Part shown: positions 1 to 7,150 of the stretch, piece by piece
Layout: every line of letters begins with the position of its first letter
How positions within the stretch are numbered: the first letter of the stretch is position 1
Source: an uncultured Planctomycetaceae bacterium
Lineage (GTDB): Bacteria; Planctomycetota; Planctomycetia; Planctomycetales; Planctomycetaceae
Reading direction: 5' to 3'
Length of the DNA: 7,876 bases
NCBI GenBank assembly: GCA_903921605.1
Contig: CAIXQV010000557.1
Coordinates: 1 to 7,876, forward strand
Program-made: the position numbers and the translations under genes
Notes under the pieces: model-generated
The model's input: only the letters and a program-made list of their open reading frames with translations
What the model was told of the DNA's origin: nothing
Database searches by the model: none

Positions 1-1
1 A

Positions 2-712
2 GCGGACGTGGTGTTCATTGTCACCACGGGTTGTTGCATCCTGACCGGGCTTTCGATTGCGCTGGGAATGCAGATATCCGGCCTTCAGGCTCAAATGGAA
101 CGAACCGTGGTCCTGGTACCCGGCGGCGTTGGTGAAACCTTTCTGCCTGTGGTCTGGGTTGCCCCGTGGATGTTAATGATCATGCTGTCCTGTGTTCCCT
201 GGCTGATCGTCCGCAAATCTCGACGTGAGCGAGTCGAGTTGGTCGAACAGGATCTGCCGCTGGCTCTGGAATTGCTTTCGACATTGAGTGAAGCCGGTCT
301 GGGTTTTGACGCGGCATTGGCCCGAATCCTGAAGACTCGTCTTGCCGGCCGACCACTGGCGGAAGAATTTCGAAATTTCCAATCCGACCTGCTTGCCGGG
401 CGACCACGCACAGAAAGCCTGCGTCGGTTTTCTGCGCGTCTGGATGTGCCGTCGATATCCGTCTTTACCTCAGCGATGGTCCAGGCGGAGCAACTCGGCA
501 TGGGAATCGCGCGAGTACTTCGTTTGCAGGCGGATGACGTGAGAGCTCGTCGACGTGAACGAGCGATTGCGTTTGCGAATGCATTGCCAACCAAGCGCGT
601 CATTCCGCTGGTCGTTTGTTTTCTGCCGGGCTTGTTCGTCTGGACTCTCGGCCCGGCTTTTGTGCAGCTGTTTAAGATGGCGGAAGCGTTCATTCAGGTG
701 CGGGACATTTAA
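2..712 (+). CDS. tadC: TadC-like type II secretion F domain protein (5'-partial)
   Basis: This is an inner-membrane platform protein of a Tad (type IVc) pilus system; the family helps the TadA ATPase drive pilin assembly. The reading frame is open to the left edge, so the N-terminus is missing; TadC proteins are usually about 300 residues and 237 codons are visible. Hydrophobic segments lie near visible residues 3-22, 46-70 and 199-225. Between them is the cytoplasmic helical T2SSF domain, beginning at DLPLALELLSTLSEAGLGF and including the conserved-looking stretch SAMVQAEQLGMGIARVLR. The layout of one membrane segment after the domain followed by a short tail is typical. It sits 1 nt upstream of a DUF192 gene, and more Tad genes follow from 3142. 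tadB and tadA would be expected just left of the window. TadB is the main alternative, but the short C-terminus and following gene favour TadC. Confidence 0.85.
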   Translation, partial: ADVVFIVTTGCCILTGLSIALGMQISGLQAQMERTVVLVPGGVGETFLPVVWVAPWMLMIMLSCVPWLIVRKSRRERVELVEQDLPLALELLSTLSEAGLGFDAALARILKTRLAGRPLAEEFRNFQSDLLAGRPRTESLRRFSARLDVPSISVFTSAMVQAEQLGMGIARVLRLQADDVRARRRERAIAFANALPTKRVIPLVVCFLPGLFVWTLGPAFVQLFKMAEAFIQVRDI

Positions 713-713
713 G

Positions 714-1106
714 ATGGCAGACCCGCGCCTGATCAATCTTTCGACCGGCATCACTGTTGTGGAACGACTTGCGTTTGCTGCAACCTTCTGGACAAGATTT
801 CGAGGCCTTCAATTTCGTAAATCAATGCCAACGGAAGAGGGCTTATTGATTGCGCCATGTCGTTCGATCCATACACATTGGATGCGATTTGCAATTGATA
901 TTGTGATGCTCAATCGCGACGGCGTTGTCGTTGAGTGTTACCCCAGCGTCCGACCATGGCGAATGCTGGCGGGCGATCTTTCTGTCGCGTATGTGCTGGA
1001 AACAGCTGCCGGAGAAGTTAGTTGCTCTGTTGGTGATCAGTTGCAGATCGAAGCAATCGGGGACACTCAGGAAGTACCTCGACAATTGCGACATCTGCTG
1101 AGCTAA
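714..1106 (+). CDS. DUF192 family protein
   Basis: This is a 130-residue protein that matches the DUF192 family across its whole length; the family's biochemical role is not known. Visible family landmarks are the N-terminal R-F-R-G-L motif (about residues 28-32), the core CRSIHTHWMRFAIDIV (49-64), the hydrophobic strand VVVECYPSVRPWR, and VLETAAGE followed by GDQL (94-110). No signal peptide or membrane segment is seen, although many relatives are exported. I chose the ATG at 714 because it lies 1 nt after the tadC stop and starts directly before the domain. An in-frame ATG at 555 would add 53 residues of wrong-frame tadC sequence. The 1-nt gap suggests translational coupling to tadC. The gene ends 25 nt from the convergent transporter gene. 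Confidence 0.85.
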   Translation: MADPRLINLSTGITVVERLAFAATFWTRFRGLQFRKSMPTEEGLLIAPCRSIHTHWMRFAIDIVMLNRDGVVVECYPSVRPWRMLAGDLSVAYVLETAAGEVSCSVGDQLQIEAIGDTQEVPRQLRHLLS

Positions 1107-1131
1107 GAATCAATACAGGGAAAAGCATAAA

Positions 1132-2013
1132 CTACGCTGCGGAATCGGTGATCAGTCGAACCAGGTAAATCAAACCAATGCCCAGAATCAATCCTGATCG
1201 CATGTAGTTCCACGGCAGGTTTATGAGTCGTTCTGAGCGGCGTCCGAATTTTTCGCCGAAGTACTGCAACAGAATTCCGACCACGGACAGTGAGCTGGCG
1301 ATTCCTGCGGCAAACAGCCCAATAATCAAATACGTCGCGCCGGGAGATCCCGAGGACAGCCCTGTGAAGTAGGCGGCCATGGCGGTTGGACATGGAAGAA
1401 GTCCGACCGCCAGTCCCAGAATTGCTGTCGTGCGATAGCTGGAACGCAATCGCGTGGATTGAACGGTTTCGACTTCCGTGGAACCAATCGGCACAACTGC
1501 AGCAGAGGAATCGGTGGTGTTCACAGCCACAGAGTTGCCAGACGAGATTCCTCCCAGTTGCACGAGCTGAGGCTCAATCGAGAAGGTTGCGTGATTGTGG
1601 GAATGGTTGTCAGCATGGCTGTGAGAATGATCAGAGCATTCTCCATCATGATGATGACCGCAACATTGCACCTTGCGGCCTCGAATTGCCTGCACGAGAA
1701 GGAATCCTCCCACAGCGACCACCAGCAACGCACTAATCCACTGGAGCACACTGGACACCTGCTCCTCATGATGATGATCACCAGCAATGAGGTGATGGGC
1801 AATGTGGACGCCAAAGGCGATGGCAAACAGCGAGACGGAGTGAGAAAATGCGGTTGATAATCCCATGACGACAGGATGCCAGAAGCTGCGTTTTCCGTCC
1901 AGCAGATAGACGAACATCGCGGTCTTGCCGTGGCCGGGTTCCAGAGCATGCAGGGCGCCGAGAAAAAAACTCAGCCCAAGACTTAATTCATGCGAATGCG
2001 AGTGAAGATGCAT
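1132..2013 (-). CDS. NicO/RcnA-family nickel/cobalt transporter
   Basis: This is a polytopic inner-membrane metal transporter of the NicO family, which includes the RcnA Ni/Co exporter. From the start at 2013 it has 293 residues. It begins with the His-rich MHLHSHSHE, then has the hallmark GALHALEPGHGKTAM (residues 19-33), a second membrane region with FSHSVSLFAIAFGVHIAHH, and a cytoplasmic His/Cys-rich loop (about residues 116-142, CCGHHH through HSHNH). A roughly 50-residue low-complexity linker follows, then the second hallmark GLLPCPTAM (204-212) and three C-terminal helices. I preferred the ATG at 2013 to the upstream in-frame ATG at 2127 because it puts LEPGHGK about 24 residues from the start, close to RcnA, and the extra 38 residues are not hydrophobic; neither start has a good ribosome-binding site. 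Export or import, and the exact metal, cannot be told from sequence. A degraded copy of its 3' end is at 7252-7445. Confidence 0.85.
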   Translation of the reverse strand: MHLHSHSHELSLGLSFFLGALHALEPGHGKTAMFVYLLDGKRSFWHPVVMGLSTAFSHSVSLFAIAFGVHIAHHLIAGDHHHEEQVSSVLQWISALLVVAVGGFLLVQAIRGRKVQCCGHHHDGECSDHSHSHADNHSHNHATFSIEPQLVQLGGISSGNSVAVNTTDSSAAVVPIGSTEVETVQSTRLRSSYRTTAILGLAVGLLPCPTAMAAYFTGLSSGSPGATYLIIGLFAAGIASSLSVVGILLQYFGEKFGRRSERLINLPWNYMRSGLILGIGLIYLVRLITDSAA

Positions 2014-2085
2014 GCTGGTCGGATTCCGGGATGTGTACGAAGCAAAAACGGAGCTAAGCAACGAAAAGTCGCCGTGACGTTGCAA

Positions 2086-2119
2086 CACGGTGTGCCTCCG
2101 ACCAGATGGCAACACCGTG
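2086..2119 (-). promoter_or_regulatory. Hairpin in transporter leader (or N-terminal codons)
   Basis: CACGGTGTGCC (2086-2096) pairs with GGC-A-ACACCGTG (2108-2119) to give an 11-bp stem with one bulged A and an 11-nt loop. It lies 73 nt upstream of the preferred start at 2013. If translation instead begins at 2127, it falls within the first codons. There is no U-tract in either direction, so it does not look like a terminator. A role as a leader structure or operator is inference; it does not match a riboswitch I recognise. Confidence 0.35.
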
Positions 2120-2269
2120 AAGCACATTGCGAGAACAACTGAAGCGTACGCAATTCGTTGAGAGAAAATTTAGTCAAATCAGAGAGATCAAAGATTTAAT
2201 CGCGAATTATGTTCCCAATACAAATCAGGAGAAGGGCGATCATCGCAGATGGCAACTCTCCATATCGAT

Positions 2270-2785
2270 TTACGAAGACTGCTGACCATCAGACGTCGAC
2301 ACGCGTTTCGTCTTTTCTCGACGCCTTGACTTCCCTGAACTCATTCTCGCCCAACGAAGGTTAAGAGAATGCCCTGCCATCTGGAACAGACTGCCGGCCG
2401 GAGAGAATGCTGCACTCAACAGTGTTCCTTCCGGAAGATCATTCAGAGAGACATGTCCCTGAATCCAGGCGATAAGGCCGCTGCAACAGTTTGTTCCGGT
2501 GATACAGGCGATGGCGAGTAGTACTGATCCCGCGACATTGCAGATGAGCACCAGACGCAGTCGGTTAAATCCATATCCCACCAGTAGCACACAGAACGAG
2601 AAGCCGGTTGAACAAATCGCGCAGACACGATGCAGCCCGTCGACCCTCGAGAGCTCTTCGAATGAGGCCGGCACTAACAAGGCCATTAATGGTGGCGCGA
2701 TGCTCATGAGAAGACACACGAGAGCAACCGCGAAGCCAGCTTCATCGAGGCCGGGTTGATAAGTGGAGGAGTTCTTTCGTGGCAT
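2270..2785 (-). CDS. MerC-like small membrane protein
   Basis: This is a predicted inner-membrane protein of 171 residues whose layout resembles the MerC family. It opens with a polar N-terminus and LDEAGF, followed by a helix with the motif CLLMSIAPPLMALLVP (residues 24-39). A conserved-looking His (LHRVC, residue 52) leads into a second helix (CAICSTGFSFCVLLVG), then a third (LVLICNVAGSVLLAIACI). The tail is basic and polar. MerC proteins bind or move mercuric ions, but many distant relatives are thought to handle other metals. The paired cysteines or Cys-His of true MerC in the first helix are not evident (C24 is alone), although C55, C58, C100 and C101 could bind metal. I preferred ATG 2785 to GTG 2860 because the extra 25 residues look like leader sequence. 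It lies 256 nt upstream of the transporter on the same strand, which suggests a shared metal role. Confidence 0.5.
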   Translation of the reverse strand: MPRKNSSTYQPGLDEAGFAVALVCLLMSIAPPLMALLVPASFEELSRVDGLHRVCAICSTGFSFCVLLVGYGFNRLRLVLICNVAGSVLLAIACITGTNCCSGLIAWIQGHVSLNDLPEGTLLSAAFSPAGSLFQMAGHSLNLRWARMSSGKSRRREKTKRVSTSDGQQSS

Positions 2786-2892
2786 AGTGCCGTCTCTCTG
2801 GGACAGAACCGGCGGCCACAAAATCGGGGCCGCGTTAACGGGAGCGACTCCGCACTTCACCCGACCAGAGAGAATTCCTATGTCGCTACTGT

Positions 2893-2925
2893 CGAATCAT
2901 ATTCGCAACTCTGATGCATTTGCAA
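2893..2925 (-). promoter_or_regulatory. Candidate promoter with overlapping inverted repeat
   Basis: On the minus strand a -35-like TTGCAA (2920-2925) is followed after 18 nt by a -10-like TATGAT (2896-2901), pointing at the MerC-like gene. The -10 lies inside the perfect inverted repeat CGAAT-cat-ATTCG (2893-2905), the position expected for a repressor operator. Consensus matches are 4/6 and 5/6. The regulator is unknown, and planctomycete promoters are poorly defined. Confidence 0.35.
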
Positions 2926-3141
2926 GCTTTACTCCGGCTGTCCCGGACGGCTTGAGACTTCGTGAGCGCTGACCGAGCAGCTCATCAGGACTGGCCAATA
3001 CTGCCGAAATCCGTTCTTGTGCGACCGCCCTTAAACTTTTACTAACCTGCCTGACCGGTACAACCGATACCACCAAGGTCCTGGTCGGACCATGTGCCTC
3101 CATTGAGTGCTCCTTCGGAGCCCGGATTGGTGCCTTGGCCA

Positions 3142-5166
3142 ATGTACGCGCAAATCCTCGCAATTCACTTACCGACTCGCTACGGCCCGGTCCTGGCCCT
3201 GTTAGCAGCGGTTTTTATGACGACTGGACCGGAAGCAGCCGCTCAGTCTTCAGCTTCACGTAAGTGGCAAGTGAAGACCGCGCCAACTGAGTCACTGTTG
3301 CTGAATGACACGCCTGTCGACGCCGTAGCGGTTGAGAAGTCAACGCCGAGATTCTCCCCGATCACCCCAGTGGCGTTCGTTGTTTCGCAAAACTTCGATG
3401 ACGCGAACTTGTTGCAGGAGTCTTTTCCGGGCGTCCCGTCTGTGGTTCCTCCCGCCGTTGTTCCGGAGAGTTCTCAGCGTAGAGATATCTCCGACTCCTC
3501 GACTTATGGTTCGCCTCGCAGGCGATCACGCAACGCGGCAGAGTCCGAGTTGCGTGAATCTTCCGGGGCATCCAACGACTACGTGGTCAGCGAAACATCC
3601 AGCGAGAATGTGTTGACTCTGTTTGAGAATCGACCTCGCATACTGAAGTTCCGGACAGCTCCGGTGCGCACTTACATTCCGGAAGCAGGCGGAGACATCA
3701 TTGCGATTCGCTTCGTCGATCCGGACTCTGCCACACAGATTGCCATTGAACCGCTCGCGGTCGGCTCGACAGTACTGACATTGTGGTTCCCTAATCCGCA
3801 GGCTGAGGATGGAGAAGAGGCGATTTCATGGATGGTGAACGTTACCGAAGATCCTCAGGCGGGCCGTCGCTATGAAGAGCTTTTGAGTAATCTTGAACGC
3901 GACGTTAATCGTGCGTTTCCCAACAGTGCTGTGACGCTGAATTATGTCGGCAGCCAGGTCGTTGTGCGAGGCCAGGCAAAAGATGTCGAAGAGTCGACGC
4001 AGATTCTGCGAATCGTGTCGGCCAGTCTGCCCAATGAAGATGTCGTTGAGAAACTGCCAGTCAATCTGAATGAGGTCGGCTTCTTCACAGTGCCAACGCA
4101 GCGAGTTGAAGACGCAGGTTCACTGACCGGAGCATTCAACGGAGACACCGCCAGCGGCGTCAATCAGGGGCGAATCAATAACAGCATCGTGAACCTGCTT
4201 GAAATTGCGGGGGTGCATCAAATCATGCTGAAGGTCACCGTTGCCGAAGTCAATCGCAGTGCTTCGCGTGCAATCGGAGCGAATCTGGAGTTCGGCAGTG
4301 CGGGCGATGCTGCTCGCTTTTTTACCTCTTTGGGTGCTCCAACTGGTGGAGCTTCGTTCGTCGTCAATCGAGGCGATTTTGATCTGGCCATTCGCGCTCT
4401 GAAGGAAATGAATCTGGCGCGATCACTGGCGGAGCCGACACTGACGACACTAAATGGTCAGGAAGCGAACTTTAACGTCGGCGGCAGTTTTCCAGTGCCG
4501 GTTGTGACCGGTCAAACGGCGGCTGGTCTTCAGGGCGTCGAGTTCCAGGAGTACGGGGTTCAGTTGAACTTCGTGCCAATCGTGACGGATCATGATCGTA
4601 TTCGACTCACTCTGCGGGCCAATGTCAGTACTCGGGATGAAAGTGCAGGGACGCAGTTTGGAGAGTCAGATGTTCCAGGCCTGAATTCTCGCACATTCCA
4701 GAACACTGTGGAGCTGCGTGAAGGCGAAACAATTGCGGTGGCCGGATTGATCCAGACGAATTTAGGCAGTCGTTCGCGTCGAATGCCTTTTCTGGGTGAC
4801 CTTCCGTTCGTCAATCGTTTGTTCTCGAACGACGGTACCTCCTACGACGAGCAGGAACTGATCGTGCTCGTCACGCCCTATCTGGTGAATCCCGTGGACA
4901 GCAAAACAACTCCACTTGCGTTACCCGGGTCGGACTATTACGAACCAGATGACGTGGAGTTCTTTCTTAAAGGCAGCTTGACGGGGCATCTGGACGAGGA
5001 TTATCGAAGTCCTGTGCGAACCGATATCCACAAGATGAAAGCTTTTCGTCGCTGTGAACAGAAAATGATCATTGGGCAGCCCGGCCATTCCAATGGACTC
5101 TTGTGCCCACCGGGACTCTCTGCCGCAGAAACATCACTACCCGCGTACTCAGGAGTCCAGCCATGA
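3142..5166 (+). CDS. rcpA: RcpA/CpaC-type Tad pilus secretin
   Basis: This protein forms the outer-membrane pore of the Tad pilus. From ATG 3142 it has 674 residues. A signal peptide is visible (basic RY, then GPVLALLAAVFMTT, with likely cleavage after EAAA). A roughly 120-residue variable, Ser/Arg-rich stretch follows. Next is a pilus-formation N-terminal domain (about residues 157-235: RPRILKFRTAPVRTYIPEAG through GSTVLTLWF), then a BON-like segment (about 249-295, VTLNYVGSQVVVRGQAKDVEE). The secretin domain (about 355-585) includes EIAGVHQIMLKVTVAEVNR, LAEPTLTTLNGQEANFNVGG, VPGLNSRTFQNTVELREGET and RMPFLGDLPFVNRLF, ending at ELIVLVTPYLVNP. The C-terminus (YYEPDDVEFFLKGSLTGH, then GQPGHSNG) is typical of CpaC. 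A GTG at 3094 would add 16 residues before the signal peptide, so I prefer 3142. The stop overlaps the next gene's ATG. Confidence 0.9.
   Translation: MYAQILAIHLPTRYGPVLALLAAVFMTTGPEAAAQSSASRKWQVKTAPTESLLLNDTPVDAVAVEKSTPRFSPITPVAFVVSQNFDDANLLQESFPGVPSVVPPAVVPESSQRRDISDSSTYGSPRRRSRNAAESELRESSGASNDYVVSETSSENVLTLFENRPRILKFRTAPVRTYIPEAGGDIIAIRFVDPDSATQIAIEPLAVGSTVLTLWFPNPQAEDGEEAISWMVNVTEDPQAGRRYEELLSNLERDVNRAFPNSAVTLNYVGSQVVVRGQAKDVEESTQILRIVSASLPNEDVVEKLPVNLNEVGFFTVPTQRVEDAGSLTGAFNGDTASGVNQGRINNSIVNLLEIAGVHQIMLKVTVAEVNRSASRAIGANLEFGSAGDAARFFTSLGAPTGGASFVVNRGDFDLAIRALKEMNLARSLAEPTLTTLNGQEANFNVGGSFPVPVVTGQTAAGLQGVEFQEYGVQLNFVPIVTDHDRIRLTLRANVSTRDESAGTQFGESDVPGLNSRTFQNTVELREGETIAVAGLIQTNLGSRSRRMPFLGDLPFVNRLFSNDGTSYDEQELIVLVTPYLVNPVDSKTTPLALPGSDYYEPDDVEFFLKGSLTGHLDEDYRSPVRTDIHKMKAFRRCEQKMIIGQPGHSNGLLCPPGLSAAETSLPAYSGVQP
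5151..5166 (+). promoter_or_regulatory. Shine-Dalgarno and ATGA stop/start overlap
   Basis: AGGAG (5151-5155) lies 7 nt before ATG 5163, and the ATGA at 5163-5166 joins the lipoprotein start to the secretin stop. This fixes 5163 as the start, rather than the in-frame upstream codon at 5103, and indicates translational coupling. It is the clearest ribosome-binding site in the window. Confidence 0.8.
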
Positions 5167-5948
5167 GTCAACAGCACACGGAACCTCTTGAAGTTTTGCT
5201 CGGAGCCGCGATCCTGTCTCTCTCGGTGTTCGCCGGCTGTCAGTCATCATCAGGATTACTCACCTCCACAGAATCCTGCGCAGAACGAGGCCGTGGCCCA
5301 TCGGGAGCAGCGGGCAACCACAATGGTCATCTCTGGTTCAGTGGGCAAAATTCCGGCCGCGGAGGCGGTCAGGAATGTAGGGAGAATGGGAACGACGGCG
5401 TTTGCAAACGCAGCGACACCGTTGATCCCGCCGCAGTTCCCGCCCCTCCTGGAACTTACGTCAACCAGTGGAACGAAGCGATGATCTGCTCAGCTCGCCA
5501 ACAGCAATTGCTGATCAGTCGTCACGAATGGTTTTCCGGCGGCAATGCACTTGGTCCGGAAGGACGCGAACATGTGCTTCAGCTTTCAGAACTCATGAAG
5601 AGTTCTGGTTATCTGATCACGATCGAACTGGAGCCAGTCCAATTGGATTATGACGAGACTTTCGAAGAGGCGACCGCCCGAACTATTCAGTTGAATGAAC
5701 AGCGACGCGAAGTCGTGGTTCAGTTAATGAATGACTCCGGTGTCGCCGATGCCGATCAACGCGTCGTTCTTTTGCCATCCAATGCCGTGGGTGTTCGAGG
5801 AGTTGAGGCACCTCGCATCTATAACGGCCTGTTGTTTGGTGGTCAGGGTGGTGGAGGCGGTGGGAATCAAAACGGCGGCGGTAACATGGGAGCCGGCCAG
5901 GGGAATGGTGGTGGTGGCGGTGGTTTTGGCGGCGGAGGAATCTTCTGA
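5163..5948 (+). CDS. Tad-associated lipoprotein with Gly-rich tail, probable double frameshift
   Basis: This 261-residue protein lies between secretin and tadD, the slot where a periplasmic CpaD-like accessory protein might be expected. It starts with a lipoprotein signal (LLGAAILSLSVFAGC, lipid Cys26). Residues from about 92 onward (PAPPGTYVNQWNEAM, then LISRHEWFSGG and GPEGREHVLQLSELM) look like a folded domain. The segment around GPEGREHVLQL and ATARTIQLNEQRREVVVQLM resembles the OmpA/CpaD style in which a periplasmic domain follows arginine-rich helices. The last 36 residues are 24 glycines plus Asn, Gln and Phe. Residues about 28-88 (ESCAERGRGPSGAAG, GQECRENGNDGVC) look like wrong-frame translation. 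The +1 frame over 5245-5433 instead reads HHQDYSPPQNPAQNEAVAH, then IPAAEAVRNVGRMGTTAFAN, as plausible protein. Function is not known; an outer-membrane pilotin or assembly factor for the secretin is inferred only from position. Confidence 0.7.
   Translation: MSQQHTEPLEVLLGAAILSLSVFAGCQSSSGLLTSTESCAERGRGPSGAAGNHNGHLWFSGQNSGRGGGQECRENGNDGVCKRSDTVDPAAVPAPPGTYVNQWNEAMICSARQQQLLISRHEWFSGGNALGPEGREHVLQLSELMKSSGYLITIELEPVQLDYDETFEEATARTIQLNEQRREVVVQLMNDSGVADADQRVVLLPSNAVGVRGVEAPRIYNGLLFGGQGGGGGGNQNGGGNMGAGQGNGGGGGGFGGGGIF
5838..5945 (+). repeat. Low-complexity glycine-codon tract
   Basis: This is a run of GGN codons (mostly GGT and GGC) encoding 24 glycines in 36 residues at the C-terminus of the lipoprotein, broken by Asn, Gln, Met, Ala and Phe. 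It may be a flexible or surface-exposed tail, and such tracts can expand or contract by slippage. Confidence 0.8.
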
Positions 5949-6748
5949 TGTGTTGGTCACCTCCATCCCATTGTCTGTTGTCAGCACGATCGTTGTCGGA
6001 TTGGCGTTCGGCTGTTTCAATTCAGTTGATCATCACCGCCATCCTGACGTCTGCCTCCGGTTGTGCCCTCTTTCCTGCGGCGGCTTCGACGCTTCCTGGT
6101 CGTTCGCGATCTGCTGAGGCAGCGGGCGAGATTGATGCCAAAACACAGGCTGAGGCGTGTCGCAGAACGGGAATGCAATTGGCCGCTCACGAACGTGATG
6201 AGCATGCGATCGCTCAACTGGAACGGGCTCGCGAACTGGATCCTGACCTCAAGGCCATTGCGCATCCTCTGGCTGTGTTGTACGATCGACAGGGCCGTAT
6301 CGACGCTGCTGAACGAGAATACCTGGCAGCTCTGAAAGAAACGAAGAACTGCCCCGACGTGCTAAACGACTACGGGTATTACTTGTACTGTCGAGACGAA
6401 CTGGCCAGAGCTGAGGAAGCTCTGCGAGATTGTTTGAAGCAGAACGAGAATCATCAGACGGCGCGTTTGAATCTGGGGATGGTGCTCGCCAAGCAGGGCC
6501 GGGATACCGAGTCCTTTGCGGAGTTCGAGAAAGCTGTCGGCCCGGCGGCGGCTCACCACAATCTTGGCCTGTTAGAACTTCGCGCAGGCCGTCAGCCGGA
6601 AGGCCTGAGGCATCTGCAGTTGGCTGCGGAACGCGATCCAAGCCTTGGCTCCGCTGAAGTCCTGGCGTCTCTCTCTTACAGGTCATCGATGAATTCTATC
6701 GCATCTGCCAATGATGCAGCCCAAGTCGAAGCTCAGACCGAGAATTGA
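5948..6748 (+). CDS. tadD: TadD-like TPR lipoprotein
   Basis: This is a 266-residue lipoprotein with tetratricopeptide repeats, matching the role of TadD, a Tad-locus lipoprotein thought to help secretin or pilus assembly. A hydrophobic stretch (SIQLIITAILTSASGC) ends in a lipobox with lipid Cys39. The 38-residue leader is long, with a Cys/Trp-rich beginning, so a later non-ATG start cannot be excluded. About five TPR-like helix pairs follow (about residues 67-234), for example AHERDEHAIAQLERARELDP, LAVLYDRQGRIDAAEREYLA, NDYGYYLYCRDELARAEEAL, LNLGMVLAKQGRDTESFAEF and HNLGLLELRAGRQPEGLRHL. ATG 5948 overlaps the lipoprotein stop (TGATG), which indicates coupling. No further Tad gene follows, so this appears to end the operon. 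Confidence 0.82.
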   Translation: MCWSPPSHCLLSARSLSDWRSAVSIQLIITAILTSASGCALFPAAASTLPGRSRSAEAAGEIDAKTQAEACRRTGMQLAAHERDEHAIAQLERARELDPDLKAIAHPLAVLYDRQGRIDAAEREYLAALKETKNCPDVLNDYGYYLYCRDELARAEEALRDCLKQNENHQTARLNLGMVLAKQGRDTESFAEFEKAVGPAAAHHNLGLLELRAGRQPEGLRHLQLAAERDPSLGSAEVLASLSYRSSMNSIASANDAAQVEAQTEN

Positions 6749-6770
6749 TGCGCTTTCAAGAATGTTCTGA

Positions 6771-6798
6771 TCGCTCCACGCCGGACTGAGCGGAGCGA
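6771..6798 (+). terminator. Possible terminator hairpin after tadD
   Basis: TCGCTCC (6771-6777) and GGAGCGA (6792-6798) form a perfect 7-bp stem with a 14-nt loop, 22 nt after the tadD stop. No T-tract follows, so it is not a canonical intrinsic terminator; position is the main support. Confidence 0.25.
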
Positions 6799-7150
6799 GT
6801 TCCGGTATTGTGCGCAGACGCCAGCACTCACGTTTTCCGTTCCGGCTACACATTTGACACGCCTGCGGTAAACCCCAACTTCGAAGCGTCAACGGCCCCA
6901 GGTCAATATGGTTAGGGAGAAGTACCGGAGTTTCAGACGACCGTGCAGCTTTATGGTCGTGTCTTCGAGCCTGTTTCCATCTTTCTACTTGCGGAGTGAA
7001 CGGCGACGCTTCGAATGTCAGATGAATACCGCTTTCGCCGGAAATCTTTCCCACCTTCATGATAGGGCAGGTTTCGAGGCAAGGCCCTGGAGAGATTCAG
7101 GCCAGTGCAGGAATAGCGCTCAGTCAAGACAAAGTATTTGCGATTGAGGT

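Noticed and set aside
91..693. 200-codon minus-strand open frame inside tadC
   Set aside because: It is antisense to a well-supported T2SSF protein, Arg/Ser-rich and without a domain.
555..713. Upstream ATG for the DUF192 gene
   Set aside because: It would add 53 residues that are tadC sequence read out of frame; the domain begins just after 714.
3017..3045. Possible plus-strand promoter (TTGTGC, 17 nt, TACTAA) before the secretin
   Set aside because: Only 3 of 6 bases match each consensus box, too weak to call.
5103..5162. Upstream start codon for the lipoprotein
   Set aside because: The clear AGGAG and ATGA overlap select 5163, and the added residues lie within the secretin coding sequence.
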